Assembly: GCA_003225175.1 (NCBI GenBank)
Contig: QIBA01000043.1
Location: 1-64,000, forward strand
Length of the DNA: 64,000 nucleotides
Reading direction: 5' to 3'
From: Acidobacteriota bacterium
GTDB taxonomy: Bacteria; Acidobacteriota; Terriglobia; Terriglobales; Acidobacteriaceae
Shown: positions 51,974 to 61,047 of the stretch, one piece after another
Numbering within the stretch: the stretch's first letter is position 1
Layout: every line of letters starts with the position of its first letter
The notes under the pieces: model-generated
What the model was told of the DNA's origin: nothing
The model's database searches: none
The model's input: the letters and a program-made list of their open reading frames with translations, nothing else
Made by a program: the position numbers and the translations under genes

Positions 51974-52279
51974 CAACACTCCTCCTGATTTGCCCCACTC
52001 GAGTTGTGGAATAGCCGGACGGCGACTCATCGAGGAGCGCAAGGCTAGCAAACAGGAGCAAGACGAATGTCAGAGTTCTGTCAACGAAGTGTAAGAAGTT
52101 TGCTTAGTAGGGATGAATGTGCTGGAAACTCGCCGCGTTCGGGTATCACGACTCTCATGTTACTGTTTGCTTTCCGTGCATTCTCATCTTTTTAGGATCC
52201 CTGGTTGGCTTGCCGCCTGGAGCGAGCTGAGACCGTCACAAACGCACGCCTTGCGGTATTTTGGAAGATGGAGGCTCGG
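51974..52279. other. divergent intergenic region, 306 nt
   Basis: It separates the CHRD gene (minus) from the antiporter gene (plus). At 52082-52097 it contains CTTACACTTCGTTGAC read on the minus strand, closely resembling the purC promoter block at 17924-17940. The 10-mer GAAGTGTAAG at 52088-52097 also occurs at 17881-17890. No gene or RNA is apparent. Confidence 0.5.
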
Positions 52280-53884
52280 ATGCAGGGCAGCGAAATTCAT
52301 GCGCTTGAGATCGTACTCCTGCTACTGTTGCTCTTCGTCGTCATTTTCGGCGATCTGGCCCGACGGCTAAATACGCCGTATCCAATTGTGCTCGTTGTTG
52401 CCGGCCTGCTGCTTAGTTTTATTCCGGGAATTCCCAGATTCTCGCTTAATCCCGAGGCGATCTTCTTCGTTGTTCTTCCTCCACTCCTGTTTTCGGCCGC
52501 GTGGCTCACCTCGTGGCGGGAGTTTTCGTTCAACCTGGTGAGCATATTTCTATTGGCGTTTGGGTTGGTTACATTCACCGTACTCGGGATTGCCTACGCC
52601 GCGCCGTGGTTCCTTCCTGGATTCGACTGGCGGATGGGTTTGGTTCTCGGCGCGGTAGTGGCTCCGACGGATGCCATCGCCGCGACTTCGATCGCCAAGC
52701 GCATCGGGCTACCGAAGCGTATTGTCGACATTCTCGAAGGCGAGAGCCTGGTGAATGATGCGACTTCGCTGCTCGCGCTCGAGTTTGGCCTGGCACTGCT
52801 CGCGGGGGACCAAACTCCCACGATCATCTCGGGCTTTTTGCGCGTTACTTACCTGACAGTCGCAGGGATTGCGATCGGGTTAGTCATAGGAGTGGTCGTG
52901 GATTGGATCGAGCATCGCATCGATGATGCTCCGATCGAGATCGCGCTGAGCATCCTTACTCCGTACGTGGCATACCTCACCGCTGATTCGCTCCGGGCAT
53001 CTGGCGTGCTGGCCGTAGTGGCTTGCGGACTCTACCTCAGTCGGATGAGTTCACATTTCTTCTCGGCCAGCGTTCGATTGCAGGCATGGGCAGTCTGGGA
53101 TTCGCTCACTTTTATCCTGAACGGATTTGTGTTCGTCTTGCTTGGATTGCAGCTCCCGTACGTTTTGAACGCGATTCGGGAGCACAGTCACCGCGAAGTG
53201 TTTCTCTACGGAGCTTTGTTCAGCGCGCTCTTGATTCTTTTGCGTCTAATCTGGATTTTTCCAGGTGGTTCGCTCGCTTATGTGATCCGCAAACATGTTC
53301 TGCAACAAAGAATGGACATGTTCACGCTGCGGCAAGCTCTCATCGTTGGATGGACTGGCATGCGCGGCGTTATCTCTCTCGCGGCCGCCATTGCCCTTCC
53401 GCAAACTTTCGGGGATCGTCCGTTTCCGCAGCGGAACTTGATTGTCTTTTTGGCCTTCAGCGTGATTCTCGTGACGCTTGTTCTGCAGGGACTCACGTTG
53501 CCTGCCGTGATCCGCGCTCTCGGGTTGGCCGGCGATTCGGGCGCGGATTCTGAAGAAAGAGAGGCGCGGCGACTGATTCTGGAGGCTGCGCTCGCATACC
53601 TCGAGGAAATCAGATCGAAGGACGTTTCAGAATTTGCCGAGGTCTACAACGACCTTGCACATCATTATCGGCATCGTTTGGCCACGGTGAGCGATGGTGG
53701 AGGGCTTGAGAACGATTCGGCATCGGCGCGCTATGCTCGCTCAATCGATATCTCACGCGATCTGCTCAGGGTAGAAAGACAAACGGCGGTTCGCCTCCGC
53801 AATCAGCGGCGCATAAGCGATGCAGTGCTCCGCCGGCTTGAGCGCGAACTCGATCTGAGCGAAGAACGTCTGTTTAACGGATAA
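52280..53884 (+). CDS. CPA1-family Na+/H+ antiporter
   Basis: About 534 residues with 12 or so membrane segments. The ATG at 52280 has GGAGG 5 nt upstream (52270-52274); longer frames start at 52205 and 52268 without a good site. The core transport motif is LVLGAVVAPTDAIAATSIAKRIGLPKRIVDILEGESLVNDATSLLAL, containing the conserved Asp pair of NhaP/NHE exchangers. GWTGMRGVISLAAAIALP and the final EERLFNG-like cytoplasmic helix complete the YjcE/NhaP-like form. The hydrophilic C-terminal 90 residues are probably regulatory. It ends 4 nt before the convergent GntP gene. Confidence 0.92.
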   Translation: MQGSEIHALEIVLLLLLLFVVIFGDLARRLNTPYPIVLVVAGLLLSFIPGIPRFSLNPEAIFFVVLPPLLFSAAWLTSWREFSFNLVSIFLLAFGLVTFTVLGIAYAAPWFLPGFDWRMGLVLGAVVAPTDAIAATSIAKRIGLPKRIVDILEGESLVNDATSLLALEFGLALLAGDQTPTIISGFLRVTYLTVAGIAIGLVIGVVVDWIEHRIDDAPIEIALSILTPYVAYLTADSLRASGVLAVVACGLYLSRMSSHFFSASVRLQAWAVWDSLTFILNGFVFVLLGLQLPYVLNAIREHSHREVFLYGALFSALLILLRLIWIFPGGSLAYVIRKHVLQQRMDMFTLRQALIVGWTGMRGVISLAAAIALPQTFGDRPFPQRNLIVFLAFSVILVTLVLQGLTLPAVIRALGLAGDSGADSEEREARRLILEAALAYLEEIRSKDVSEFAEVYNDLAHHYRHRLATVSDGGGLENDSASARYARSIDISRDLLRVERQTAVRLRNQRRISDAVLRRLERELDLSEERLFNG

Positions 53885-53888
53885 ACCA

Positions 53889-55232
53889 TTAAATAAGCGA
53901 CAAAGCCATCGTCAAGAGCAAACCTACCACCGAGATGATGGTTTCGCAGATGGACCAGCTCTTCATAGTGTCGGCGACGCTCATATTGAGGTACTCCTTT
54001 ACCAGCCAGAAGCCCCCATCGTTGACGTGCGAGAAGACCAGCGAACCGGCTCCGGTGGCGATAGTCAGCAGTTCCGGCCGGACTCCCGTATGAGCGGCGA
54101 TTGGGGCGATAATTCCAGACGCCATGGCCATCGCAACAGTTGCCGATCCGGTCGCGAGGCGTACCAGCGCGGCAACGAGCCAGGCGGAAAACAGAATGGA
54201 TAAATGAGCGCGCAGGGCGAGATCGACGATCGCCTGTGATGTTCCACTGTCCTGCAGAATACGCCCGAGGCCTCCGCCCGCTCCGACCAGAAGTGTGATC
54301 GTTGCAGTGGGAGCGAGACACTCGTCGGTAAATTTCAAGATTCTTTCGCGAGAGAAGCCGCGCAGCTTTCCCAAAGTGACAAAGCTGACCATCGCGGCAA
54401 TGAGCAGCGCAATATCCGCACCCCCAAGCAGGCGGAGACCTTCGTTGAATGGGCTGTGTGGCGTGGCCAGCTTGTCTGCCCAGCTGCCGATCAGCATGAG
54501 AAAGATCGGTAGCAGAATCGTGAATAGCGTCAGACTAAAGCTGGGTAAGTCGCGATTCGCAGCAGTTTCGACAAACTGCGCGGCGATGGGATTTTCGCCT
54601 ACGATGCGAATGCGAGGTGCAATGAATTTGGCATAGAGCGGGCCCGCGATGATCGCAGTGGGAATCCCAACTATCAAGGCGTAAAGGACGGTGCGGCCGA
54701 TGTCGGCCTTGTAGGCCGCAACTGCCAGCAGCGTGGCCGGATGAGGTGGAACGAGACCGTGCACGACAGAGAGTCCTGCGACCATCGGCAGCCCAACTAA
54801 GACCATCGATGTGCCAGTGCGACGGGCAACATTGAAGGCGATCGGAATCAGCAAGACGAATCCGACTTCGAAGAACACTGGCAAGCCGACCAGGAGCCCA
54901 ACCGCCATCATCGCCCAATGAATGCGTTTCTCTCCGGCGACACTGATGAGCGTAAGAGCGATGCGTTCGGCGCCGCCGGACTCCGCCATCATCTTTCCCA
55001 ACATGGTTCCGAGTGCGACTACGATCGCGATGTGCCCGAGCGTGCCTCCGACGCCTGTCTCGAAGGACTTGACGATCGTCGCAAGCGGCATTCCGCTCGC
55101 TGCGGCCAGCGCGAGCGAGACCGTCATCAGTGCGACAAACGGATTCAGTTTGAAACGCGCGATCAGGAGGATGAGGATGACAATTGCTACGAATGCAAGC
55201 AGGAGCAGGGATGCGCCATGATGGTCGGTCAT
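53889..55232 (-). CDS. GntP-family permease (gluconate / D-serine type)
   Basis: A 447-residue polytopic symporter. Family features: LIARFKLNPFVALMTVSLALAAASGMPL at the N-terminus, FETGVGGTLGHIAIVVALGTMLGKMMAESGGAERIA, LVPPHPATLLAVAAYKADIGRTVLYALIVGIPTA, VGAGGGLGRILQDSG and SLVFSHVNDGGFWLVKEYLNMS. GntP members carry gluconate, idonate or, in DsdX, D-serine. Given RidA, an N-acyl-D-amino-acid deacylase and a D-serine-dehydratase-like enzyme next to it, I lean toward a D-amino acid (DsdX-like) role, but the sequence alone does not settle it. It starts 23 nt after RidA on the minus strand. Confidence 0.9.
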   Translation of the reverse strand: MTDHHGASLLLLAFVAIVILILLIARFKLNPFVALMTVSLALAAASGMPLATIVKSFETGVGGTLGHIAIVVALGTMLGKMMAESGGAERIALTLISVAGEKRIHWAMMAVGLLVGLPVFFEVGFVLLIPIAFNVARRTGTSMVLVGLPMVAGLSVVHGLVPPHPATLLAVAAYKADIGRTVLYALIVGIPTAIIAGPLYAKFIAPRIRIVGENPIAAQFVETAANRDLPSFSLTLFTILLPIFLMLIGSWADKLATPHSPFNEGLRLLGGADIALLIAAMVSFVTLGKLRGFSRERILKFTDECLAPTATITLLVGAGGGLGRILQDSGTSQAIVDLALRAHLSILFSAWLVAALVRLATGSATVAMAMASGIIAPIAAHTGVRPELLTIATGAGSLVFSHVNDGGFWLVKEYLNMSVADTMKSWSICETIISVVGLLLTMALSLI

Positions 55233-55255
55233 TGTCTAATTGGCTTTGAAGAGAG

Positions 55256-55657
55256 TCACACCTCTCCCGATACCGGAGCTTTGTAAGCGATGGCATCGAT
55301 TTCGACCTTGCAGTCCACCACCATGCTGGAAACGACGGTGGCTCGAGCCGGAGGGTTTTCGCCGAAGTACTCTCGAAACACCTCATTGAAGACTTGGAAA
55401 TCCCGCGGATCATCGAGCCAGACTCCGCAACGTACCAGGTGTTCAGGACCATAGCCTGCTTCTTTGAGGATTCCCAGAATATTGCGAATTGCCTGATGAG
55501 CCTGAGCTACGATATTGCCTTCCATGAGTCGGCCATCCAACATCGGCACCTGACCGGAAACGTAAAGCCACCCGTTAGCCTGCACTGCACGCGCAAATGG
55601 TAGATGCTGGCCTCCTGGTCCTTTGGCGCCTTCGGCGCCATAACGCTTAATAATCAT
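55256..55657 (-). CDS. RidA-family enamine/imine deaminase
   Basis: A 133-residue RidA (YjgF/YER057c/UK114) protein. The ATG at 55657 has GAGGGG 7 nt upstream. Motifs are PFARAVQANGWLYVSGQVP at the start, AIRNILGILKEAGYG, the VVSSMVVDCKVEIDAIAY ending and the catalytic Arg105 in NPPARATVV. RidA proteins hydrolyse reactive 2-aminoacrylate and related enamines released by PLP enzymes such as serine/threonine dehydratases. That fits the divergent D-serine-dehydratase-like gene 1.6 kb away. Confidence 0.92.
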   Translation of the reverse strand: MIIKRYGAEGAKGPGGQHLPFARAVQANGWLYVSGQVPMLDGRLMEGNIVAQAHQAIRNILGILKEAGYGPEHLVRCGVWLDDPRDFQVFNEVFREYFGENPPARATVVSSMVVDCKVEIDAIAYKAPVSGEV

Positions 55658-55714
55658 TCAGTTCCCCTCGGTTGCGGTAGAGTCGTGATTGTTTCGAAGG
55701 TGCTGGCAGCATCC

Positions 55715-57160
55715 TTACGAGATCGACTGTCGTAGCAGAAACCTACCAGCTCGTTGTCCAGTAGGTGTTCCATTTCGGTAACACAGAACGCCGTTCACCC
55801 AGACCCCATAGATGCCAGCTGATGCCTGCACCGGATTGGTGAAGCTGGCCATGTCACAGATCCGCTCAGCATCGAACAGTACCAAATCAGCAAAATAGCC
55901 CTCGCGTATCCAACCTCGATGTTTCAAGCGGAAGGTTTTAGCCGGGAGACTGGTCATCTTGCGAACAGCCTCGCTTAACGAAAACAATCGTAGCTCGCGA
56001 CTGTAGCGGCCGAGTACGCGTGGAAATGTGCCCCACAGGCGCGGATGGGGCAACGGATCATTGGGCAGTCCGTCGGAGCCGATCATGGTCGCTGGATGCT
56101 TCAAGATCGCGCGCACGTCATCTTCGGAGATGCCGTGATAGATCGCTCCTGCAGGTTGCAATCTGCGCCCGGCCTCAAGCTGAGTGACTCCCCAAGCCTC
56201 CGCAATTTCAGCAAGACTTCGCCCCGCGATTTCCGGATGGGGCGTCGACCACGTGATCGTGATGAGCACGCGCTCGTCGACTTGCCGGAGATCGAGGGTG
56301 CTCGAGCTGGCGGCGTAAGGATAGCAGTCGCAGCCGACTGGCTGGGTTGTTCGCGCTCTCTCGAGTGATTGCAGTACTTCGCCACTGCCTCCCCAGTTGT
56401 CAATGCCCGCACACTTCAAGTGAGAAACTACTACTGGAACGTTGGCGTGCTTGCCGATAAGGAAGGCTTCGTCCATCGCCTGTAAGACTCCGTCGCTTTC
56501 GTTGCGTAAGTGCGTTGTATAGAGCGCGCTTGCGTTAGACAAGACCTTCGCCAAGCCTTGCACTTCGTCAGCCGAGGCGGAGTATGCCGACAAATAAGCC
56601 AATCCCGTGCTCAACCCAATCGCACCATGGTCGAGAGCCTCGCGCAGCTGGTCCTGCATGGCCGCGAGTTCAGTTCCTGTAGCAGCGCGGTCAAGGAGGT
56701 CCATGTGGTTGTTTCGCAGAGCGGTGTGACCGACGAGCGCAGCGACGTTCACCGCTGGTTCGGCCGCAGTAACGGCCGATACGTATTCAGGAAACGCGGG
56801 ATAGCGGAATGCGTCTTCCTCGCCGAGCAGATTCATCGGATCCGGAAAATTACGGGATAGTTGCACCGGAGCGGCGCTGATACCGCAATTCCCAACGATT
56901 ACGGTGGTCACTCCCTGCGAGAGCTTTGGGAGCATTTCCGGCGCCCGGATCAGGTAGAGGTCGTCATGCGTATGGACATCGATAAATCCCGGAGCGAGCA
57001 CGTGGCCGTGAGCGTCGATGTTTTCTCTTGCTGAGTAACCATCGACATCGCCAACTGCTTGAATGCGGCTATCCTCAATCGCGACCGCGCCTGCTCGAGG
57101 CTGGTTACCGCTTCCGTCCAGAATTTGTACGTTGCCAATCAGGGTGTCGCAGGTGGGCAA
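55715..57160 (-). CDS. N-acyl-D-amino-acid deacylase
   Basis: A 481-residue amidohydrolase-superfamily enzyme that frees D-amino acids from N-acyl forms. The start is a TTG at 57160 with GGAG 6 nt upstream. Metal-binding features: GFIDVHTHDDLYL (His63, His65), Cys92 in VGNCGIS (the Cys ligand characteristic of D-aminoacylases), VVVSHLKCAG (His) and catalytic Asp in MIGSDGLPNDPLPHPR. The C-terminal beta-domain (REGYFADLVLFDAERI, VWVNGVLCYRNG) closes the fold. It lies 57 nt upstream of ridA and is divergent from the D-serine-dehydratase-like gene with a gap of about 90 nt. No signal peptide, so cytoplasmic. Confidence 0.92.
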   Translation of the reverse strand: MPTCDTLIGNVQILDGSGNQPRAGAVAIEDSRIQAVGDVDGYSARENIDAHGHVLAPGFIDVHTHDDLYLIRAPEMLPKLSQGVTTVIVGNCGISAAPVQLSRNFPDPMNLLGEEDAFRYPAFPEYVSAVTAAEPAVNVAALVGHTALRNNHMDLLDRAATGTELAAMQDQLREALDHGAIGLSTGLAYLSAYSASADEVQGLAKVLSNASALYTTHLRNESDGVLQAMDEAFLIGKHANVPVVVSHLKCAGIDNWGGSGEVLQSLERARTTQPVGCDCYPYAASSSTLDLRQVDERVLITITWSTPHPEIAGRSLAEIAEAWGVTQLEAGRRLQPAGAIYHGISEDDVRAILKHPATMIGSDGLPNDPLPHPRLWGTFPRVLGRYSRELRLFSLSEAVRKMTSLPAKTFRLKHRGWIREGYFADLVLFDAERICDMASFTNPVQASAGIYGVWVNGVLCYRNGTPTGQRAGRFLLRQSIS

Positions 57161-57252
57161 GTCAGCTCCGCAAGACGAAGACTGCTGGAATTAGTTACCA
57201 TCAGCTCGGGAATAAGAGCAGTACTGCGTCTGCATATAGAAGGATGAAGCCA

Positions 57253-58548
57253 ATGAATCATACAAAGGAACGCGTGCAATATCCATTAACAGCCGAAGAG
57301 CTGAATCTGATTAATCCCTTGAATAAGGGACTTAATGCGATGAATGCCCCTCTGGCTTGCGCTGATATTCCCAAATTTGGATGGAACTTGCTGCGCGAAG
57401 ACCTGAGCCTGCCAACAGCCGTGCTGTATGAAGAAAAGCTGCAACACAACTTGCAGTGGATGCAGGCGGTTGCGAGCGGCTATTGCGCGAAGCTGGCGCC
57501 ACACGGGAAAACGACAATGGCTCCGAAGCTGTTCGCGCGCCAAATGCAAGCTGGCGCGTGGGGTATTACGCTGGCGACAGCTCATCAGACACTTGTAGCT
57601 TACTCGCACGGCGTGCGTCGCGTGCTGATGGCCAATGAGCTTATCGGCAGACAAAACCTCGAGATCGTAAGCCGCCTGCTGGAAGACGACGAATTCGATT
57701 ACTTCTGCCTGGTGGATTCGGCGGCTCAAGTTGAACTCCTGGGAAGTTTCTTCAAGGCTCGCGTGCAAAGATTGAATGTTCTGCTCGAAGTAGGAGCTGA
57801 GGATGGACGCACCGGCGTTCGCGACCACGAGCAGCTTCAGGCGACGACCGCTGCTCTTGCCAGATGGAAGAGCCAGCTTCGGCTATGCGGCGTGGAGGTC
57901 TATGAAGGCGTTTTGAGCGATGAGGCCGCGATCCGGCGGTTGCTCGAGAGAACCGTCGAGGTCGCCCGCGAACTGTCGCGGGACAATCGCTTCGGTCGCA
58001 GTCCCGTGATCCTCACCGGCGCAGGTTCAGCATGGTATGACCTGGTCGCAGAGATATTCAGTAAAGCGGACATAGGGCAGGAGAAGGAGCTAATACTGCG
58101 ACCGGGATGTTACGTGACGCATGATGTCGGCGCGTATCGCGCGGCGCAGCAGCGGATTCTAAATAGCAGTACGGTAGCCAAGAATATGGGATCTAATCTG
58201 GAACCGGCGCTGCAGATTTGGGGCTATGTGCAGTCCGTTCCAGAAAGGGAAAAGGCCATTATCAACTTCGGAAGACGCGATGCTGCGTTCGATGCCGGGC
58301 TGCCGGTTCCAGTTCTCCATTTCCGTCCGGGTGGAGCCGTACCAGTGGCCGCTCCCGAAAGCTGGAAGTTGACTCGCATTATGGATCAGCATTCCTTTCT
58401 TCATATTGATGGGGGAGACGACATTCGTCTAGGCGACATGATTGCTTTCGACATCTCGCATCCTTGTACGACGTTCGATAAATGGCGGTACTTGCCGGTG
58501 CTGGACTCGCAATATAGGGTGATTGATGTTGTGCAGACCTTCTTTTGA
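57253..58548 (+). CDS. D-serine dehydratase / D-threonine aldolase-like PLP enzyme
   Basis: A 431-residue fold-type III (alanine-racemase-like) PLP protein. The ATG at 57253 has AGAAGGA 8 nt upstream (ATG 57244 is an alternative; the frame runs back to 57028 across the divergent gene). The PLP lysine is Lys86 in KLAPHGKTTMAPKLF. The C-terminal DSD-like domain ends with FDISHPCTTFDKW, the His403-x-Cys405 pair that binds the catalytic zinc in eukaryotic-type D-serine dehydratase and D-threonine aldolase. Another His lies in MDQHSFLHI. It would convert a D-hydroxy-amino acid to a keto acid plus ammonia, or split it. It is followed 6 nt later by a lactonase-like gene. Confidence 0.87.
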   Translation: MNHTKERVQYPLTAEELNLINPLNKGLNAMNAPLACADIPKFGWNLLREDLSLPTAVLYEEKLQHNLQWMQAVASGYCAKLAPHGKTTMAPKLFARQMQAGAWGITLATAHQTLVAYSHGVRRVLMANELIGRQNLEIVSRLLEDDEFDYFCLVDSAAQVELLGSFFKARVQRLNVLLEVGAEDGRTGVRDHEQLQATTAALARWKSQLRLCGVEVYEGVLSDEAAIRRLLERTVEVARELSRDNRFGRSPVILTGAGSAWYDLVAEIFSKADIGQEKELILRPGCYVTHDVGAYRAAQQRILNSSTVAKNMGSNLEPALQIWGYVQSVPEREKAIINFGRRDAAFDAGLPVPVLHFRPGGAVPVAAPESWKLTRIMDQHSFLHIDGGDDIRLGDMIAFDISHPCTTFDKWRYLPVLDSQYRVIDVVQTFF

Positions 58549-58554
58549 GGAGGC

Positions 58555-59736
58555 ATGACAGTATTGAGAACGATGACAGGAATAACACGATTGCTTGTTC
58601 TGGCGTTTCCCATATTGGCCATGAGCTCGACGCAGGAGACCAAGATAGGCGAGTACGTGCTGTTCGTTGGCACATACACCGCAAAAGCGAGCAAGGGAAT
58701 TTACGCCTACCGTTTTGCGCCTGCCTCCAATAAGCTAATATCGTTAGGTCTCGTTGCAGATACTCCCAATCCCTCATTTCTGGCGATCGATCGAACTGGC
58801 AGATTCTTGTACGCCGTCAACGAGCTGGAGAAATACAAAGGAGAGGCCAGCGGCTCCGTCAGTGCGTTTGCCATCAATCAAGGCAACGCTAAGTTGTCAC
58901 AGCTGAACGAAGTTTCATCGCGAGGCACCGATCCCTGCTATGTGTCACTGGATCGATCCGGGAACTACGTATTCGTCGCGAACTACGGTGGGAGCGTTGC
59001 TGTATTCCCGGTGTTGAAAGACGGCAGTTTGGGCGAAGCTGTGAGTTTTGTCCAACACGCAGGCTCTGGACTAGATCGGGAAAGGCAGGAAGGACCTCAC
59101 GCGCACTGGATTGGCATCACTCCCGAGAACCGCTTTGTGATGGCTGCGGATCTCGGGATCGATAAAGTGCTCGTGTATCGCTTCATTGACAAGAACGGCG
59201 GCATCTCCCCGAACAGTCCTGCGTTCGTGAAACTAGAGCCTGGTTCGGGCCCTCGCCACTTGGATTTCCATCCAAACGCCGGGTTCGTCTATGTGCTTAA
59301 CGAATTGCAGTCCAAAATCAACGTGTTTTCATACGAGCCACAGCTGGGTGCGCTGGAGCCGTTGCAAAGCATCGCAACGGTTCCGAAGGAATTCTCGAGC
59401 ACGAATCATCCAGCCGAGATCAGAGTCCATCCGAACGGAAAGTTTCTCTTCGCGTCGAATCGCGGTCACGACAGCATCGCCGTGTTTTCCATCGACCAAA
59501 AGAGGGGAACGTTGAGTCTGGTCGGATACTTTTCTAGCCAAGGTAAGAAGCCGCGCAATTTCGAGATCGATCCTACCGGCTCGCATCTCTTCGTAGCGAA
59601 TCAGGACAGCGGCAACATCGTTATCTTCGGTATTGACGAAAAGACAGGGAAGCTTACTCCCAGCAGACAGGTACTTCATGTGGATTCGCCGGTGTGCCTT
59701 AAGTTCGTGCCTGTGAGCGGGACCAGAAAGCGCTGA
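58555..59736 (+). CDS. lactonase-family beta-propeller (YbhE/6-phosphogluconolactonase-like)
   Basis: A 393-residue seven-bladed propeller with an N-terminal hydrophobic segment (LLVLAFPILAMSSTQ) that may be a signal peptide. The ATG has GAGGAGG 1-7 nt upstream and lies 6 nt after the preceding stop, indicating an operon. Landmarks: YVLFVGTYTAKASKGIYAYRFAP, PSFLAIDRTGRFLYAVNEL, GTDPCYVSLDRSGNYVFVANYGGSVAVFPV, GPHAHWIGITPENRFVMAADLGIDKV, GSGPRHLDFHPNAGFVYVLNEL and FLFASNRGHDSIAVF. Family members hydrolyse 6-phosphogluconolactone or cyclise muconates. An exported copy beside D-amino-acid genes suggests another lactone substrate. Confidence 0.88.
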   Translation: MTVLRTMTGITRLLVLAFPILAMSSTQETKIGEYVLFVGTYTAKASKGIYAYRFAPASNKLISLGLVADTPNPSFLAIDRTGRFLYAVNELEKYKGEASGSVSAFAINQGNAKLSQLNEVSSRGTDPCYVSLDRSGNYVFVANYGGSVAVFPVLKDGSLGEAVSFVQHAGSGLDRERQEGPHAHWIGITPENRFVMAADLGIDKVLVYRFIDKNGGISPNSPAFVKLEPGSGPRHLDFHPNAGFVYVLNELQSKINVFSYEPQLGALEPLQSIATVPKEFSSTNHPAEIRVHPNGKFLFASNRGHDSIAVFSIDQKRGTLSLVGYFSSQGKKPRNFEIDPTGSHLFVANQDSGNIVIFGIDEKTGKLTPSRQVLHVDSPVCLKFVPVSGTRKR

Positions 59737-59797
59737 TCGGCAGGTTTTATACGTCTACTTCTGTCCATGGCACTTTTAGCGTGGTTCTCCTAATCAC

Positions 59798-60352
59798 TCA
59801 TATATCTTCAAGCTTTCGCGCCATCTCCAACAGTTTGGTCACGCTGTTCCAATTTCTGCCGGTTCCGGGAGTTCCCAGGACTTTCTCAATCGTCGTCCAT
59901 GGAAGTTTGGTTTTTCCCATGCCGTTGGGAAAGTAAATGTAGACCTCGCGTCCGTTCAGTTTCAGCTCCTCGGGATCAGCTTTGATGGCGAGGAGCTTTT
60001 CGCAGCTCTGCTTGCTCGGGTCGGCGGCGAGGAAAAGAACGAGAAGTTTGGCGGGTTCAATATCGCGCCGCTTTGAGAATGGGTTGCTTGTGATAGCGTC
60101 TTCGAGCTCCTTGGTCGATCGAAGAATGATCTCTGGCTTACAGCTAAAGGTTTTCTCGATTCCATTCTGAATCTTCTTTGTCAGCCTAGCGGTGTCATTT
60201 TCGCTTGTCCGGAAGACAACATTGCCGCTTTGCACGTAAGTTTGTACGTCCTTCATGCCCAGAGACTCGTAGAGCGTTCGAAGGGCTTCCATTTTGATCA
60301 TGTTGTGTCCGCCGACGTTGACTCCGCGAAGCAGTGAAATCATTACGGGCAT
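59798..60352 (-). CDS. DUF1697 family protein
   Basis: About 184 residues. I start at the ATG at 60352 (MPVMISLLRGVNVGG) because the family begins I-x-L-L-R-G-(I/V)-N-V-G-G; ATG 60343 is also possible, and the frame runs to 60442. Family marks include HNMIKMEALRTLYESLGMKDVQTYVQSGNVVF, EKTFSCKPEIILRSTKELEDAI and VYIYFPNGMGKTKLPWTTIEKVLGTPGTGRNWNSVTKL. The latter is the strongly conserved C-terminal block. No biochemical function is established for the family. Cytoplasmic, monocistronic. Confidence 0.92.
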   Translation of the reverse strand: MPVMISLLRGVNVGGHNMIKMEALRTLYESLGMKDVQTYVQSGNVVFRTSENDTARLTKKIQNGIEKTFSCKPEIILRSTKELEDAITSNPFSKRRDIEPAKLLVLFLAADPSKQSCEKLLAIKADPEELKLNGREVYIYFPNGMGKTKLPWTTIEKVLGTPGTGRNWNSVTKLLEMARKLEDI

Positions 60353-60450
60353 ACCGCAACAATATATCGCGAGATCTCCTTCCACTTGGTAGCGGCTGGG
60401 CACAAAAATGTCCAGCTTTGTGCTGGGCATAAAAGGAGGCAACGTGAGAG

Positions 60451-60897
60451 TCAGTAAGAGGAGGAGGATTGTTTGTTGTTGCAGGTTGCTGAGATGTGTT
60501 TCATTGAGGAAATGCTGAGGGTTGATTCATTGGAATTGGCAGTGCCAGAGGCCGCAGAACTCGCGCTACTGCTCGTCGCCGCCGATGAGGGGGCTGACGA
60601 CAACACATTTCCTTTGATCTGCACCTTGTGGCCGACATGCTCCTTCAACTGTCCAGTATCGCCTGTGAGTTGATACGTCTTGCCGTCGCTTGAAGTGAGT
60701 GTGTAATTTCCATTCGAGCTGCTTAGACAACCTACAACTGTCACCTGACTTCCGGTGTCTCCTGCAGCCGGCTGACCGGAGCTGGTTTGATTTGAGGTTG
60801 TGCTTGAACTCGGACTCGTGCTCGGATTTGATTGCTCTTGTGCCGCAGCCCAGGTCACGCCAAGCAGCAGCACCGCGAAGGTTAATAGTTTTCGCAT
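60451..60897 (-). CDS. small secreted Ser/Thr-rich OB-like protein
   Basis: A 148-residue exported protein. GGAGG lies about 10 nt before the ATG at 60897; signal peptide MRKLLTFAVLLLGVTWAAA. A short Ser/Thr/Asn-rich linker is followed by a compact beta domain, VTVVGCLSSSNGNYTLTSSDGKTYQLTG and LKEHVGHKVQIKGNVLS, resembling the DUF5818 / OB-fold secreted proteins of Acidobacteria. The C-terminal 50 residues are again Ser/Ala-rich, with ISSMKHISATC near the end. The two Cys may form a disulfide. Function unknown. Confidence 0.82.
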   Translation of the reverse strand: MRKLLTFAVLLLGVTWAAAQEQSNPSTSPSSSTTSNQTSSGQPAAGDTGSQVTVVGCLSSSNGNYTLTSSDGKTYQLTGDTGQLKEHVGHKVQIKGNVLSSAPSSAATSSSASSAASGTANSNESTLSISSMKHISATCNNKQSSSSY

Positions 60898-61047
60898 TAA
60901 TGTGAAGTCCTCCTGGATTCAGCGATTTTGGTTTCGGTTACTTAGAAGTTAGGAGGTTCATGAGGTTGTCCTTTTGCCGCGTCAATTTCGGCCATGGTCC
61001 GCAATAGCAGCCAGGCAGTGTAGTATCGGCGCCTTGCTGGCAACTAC

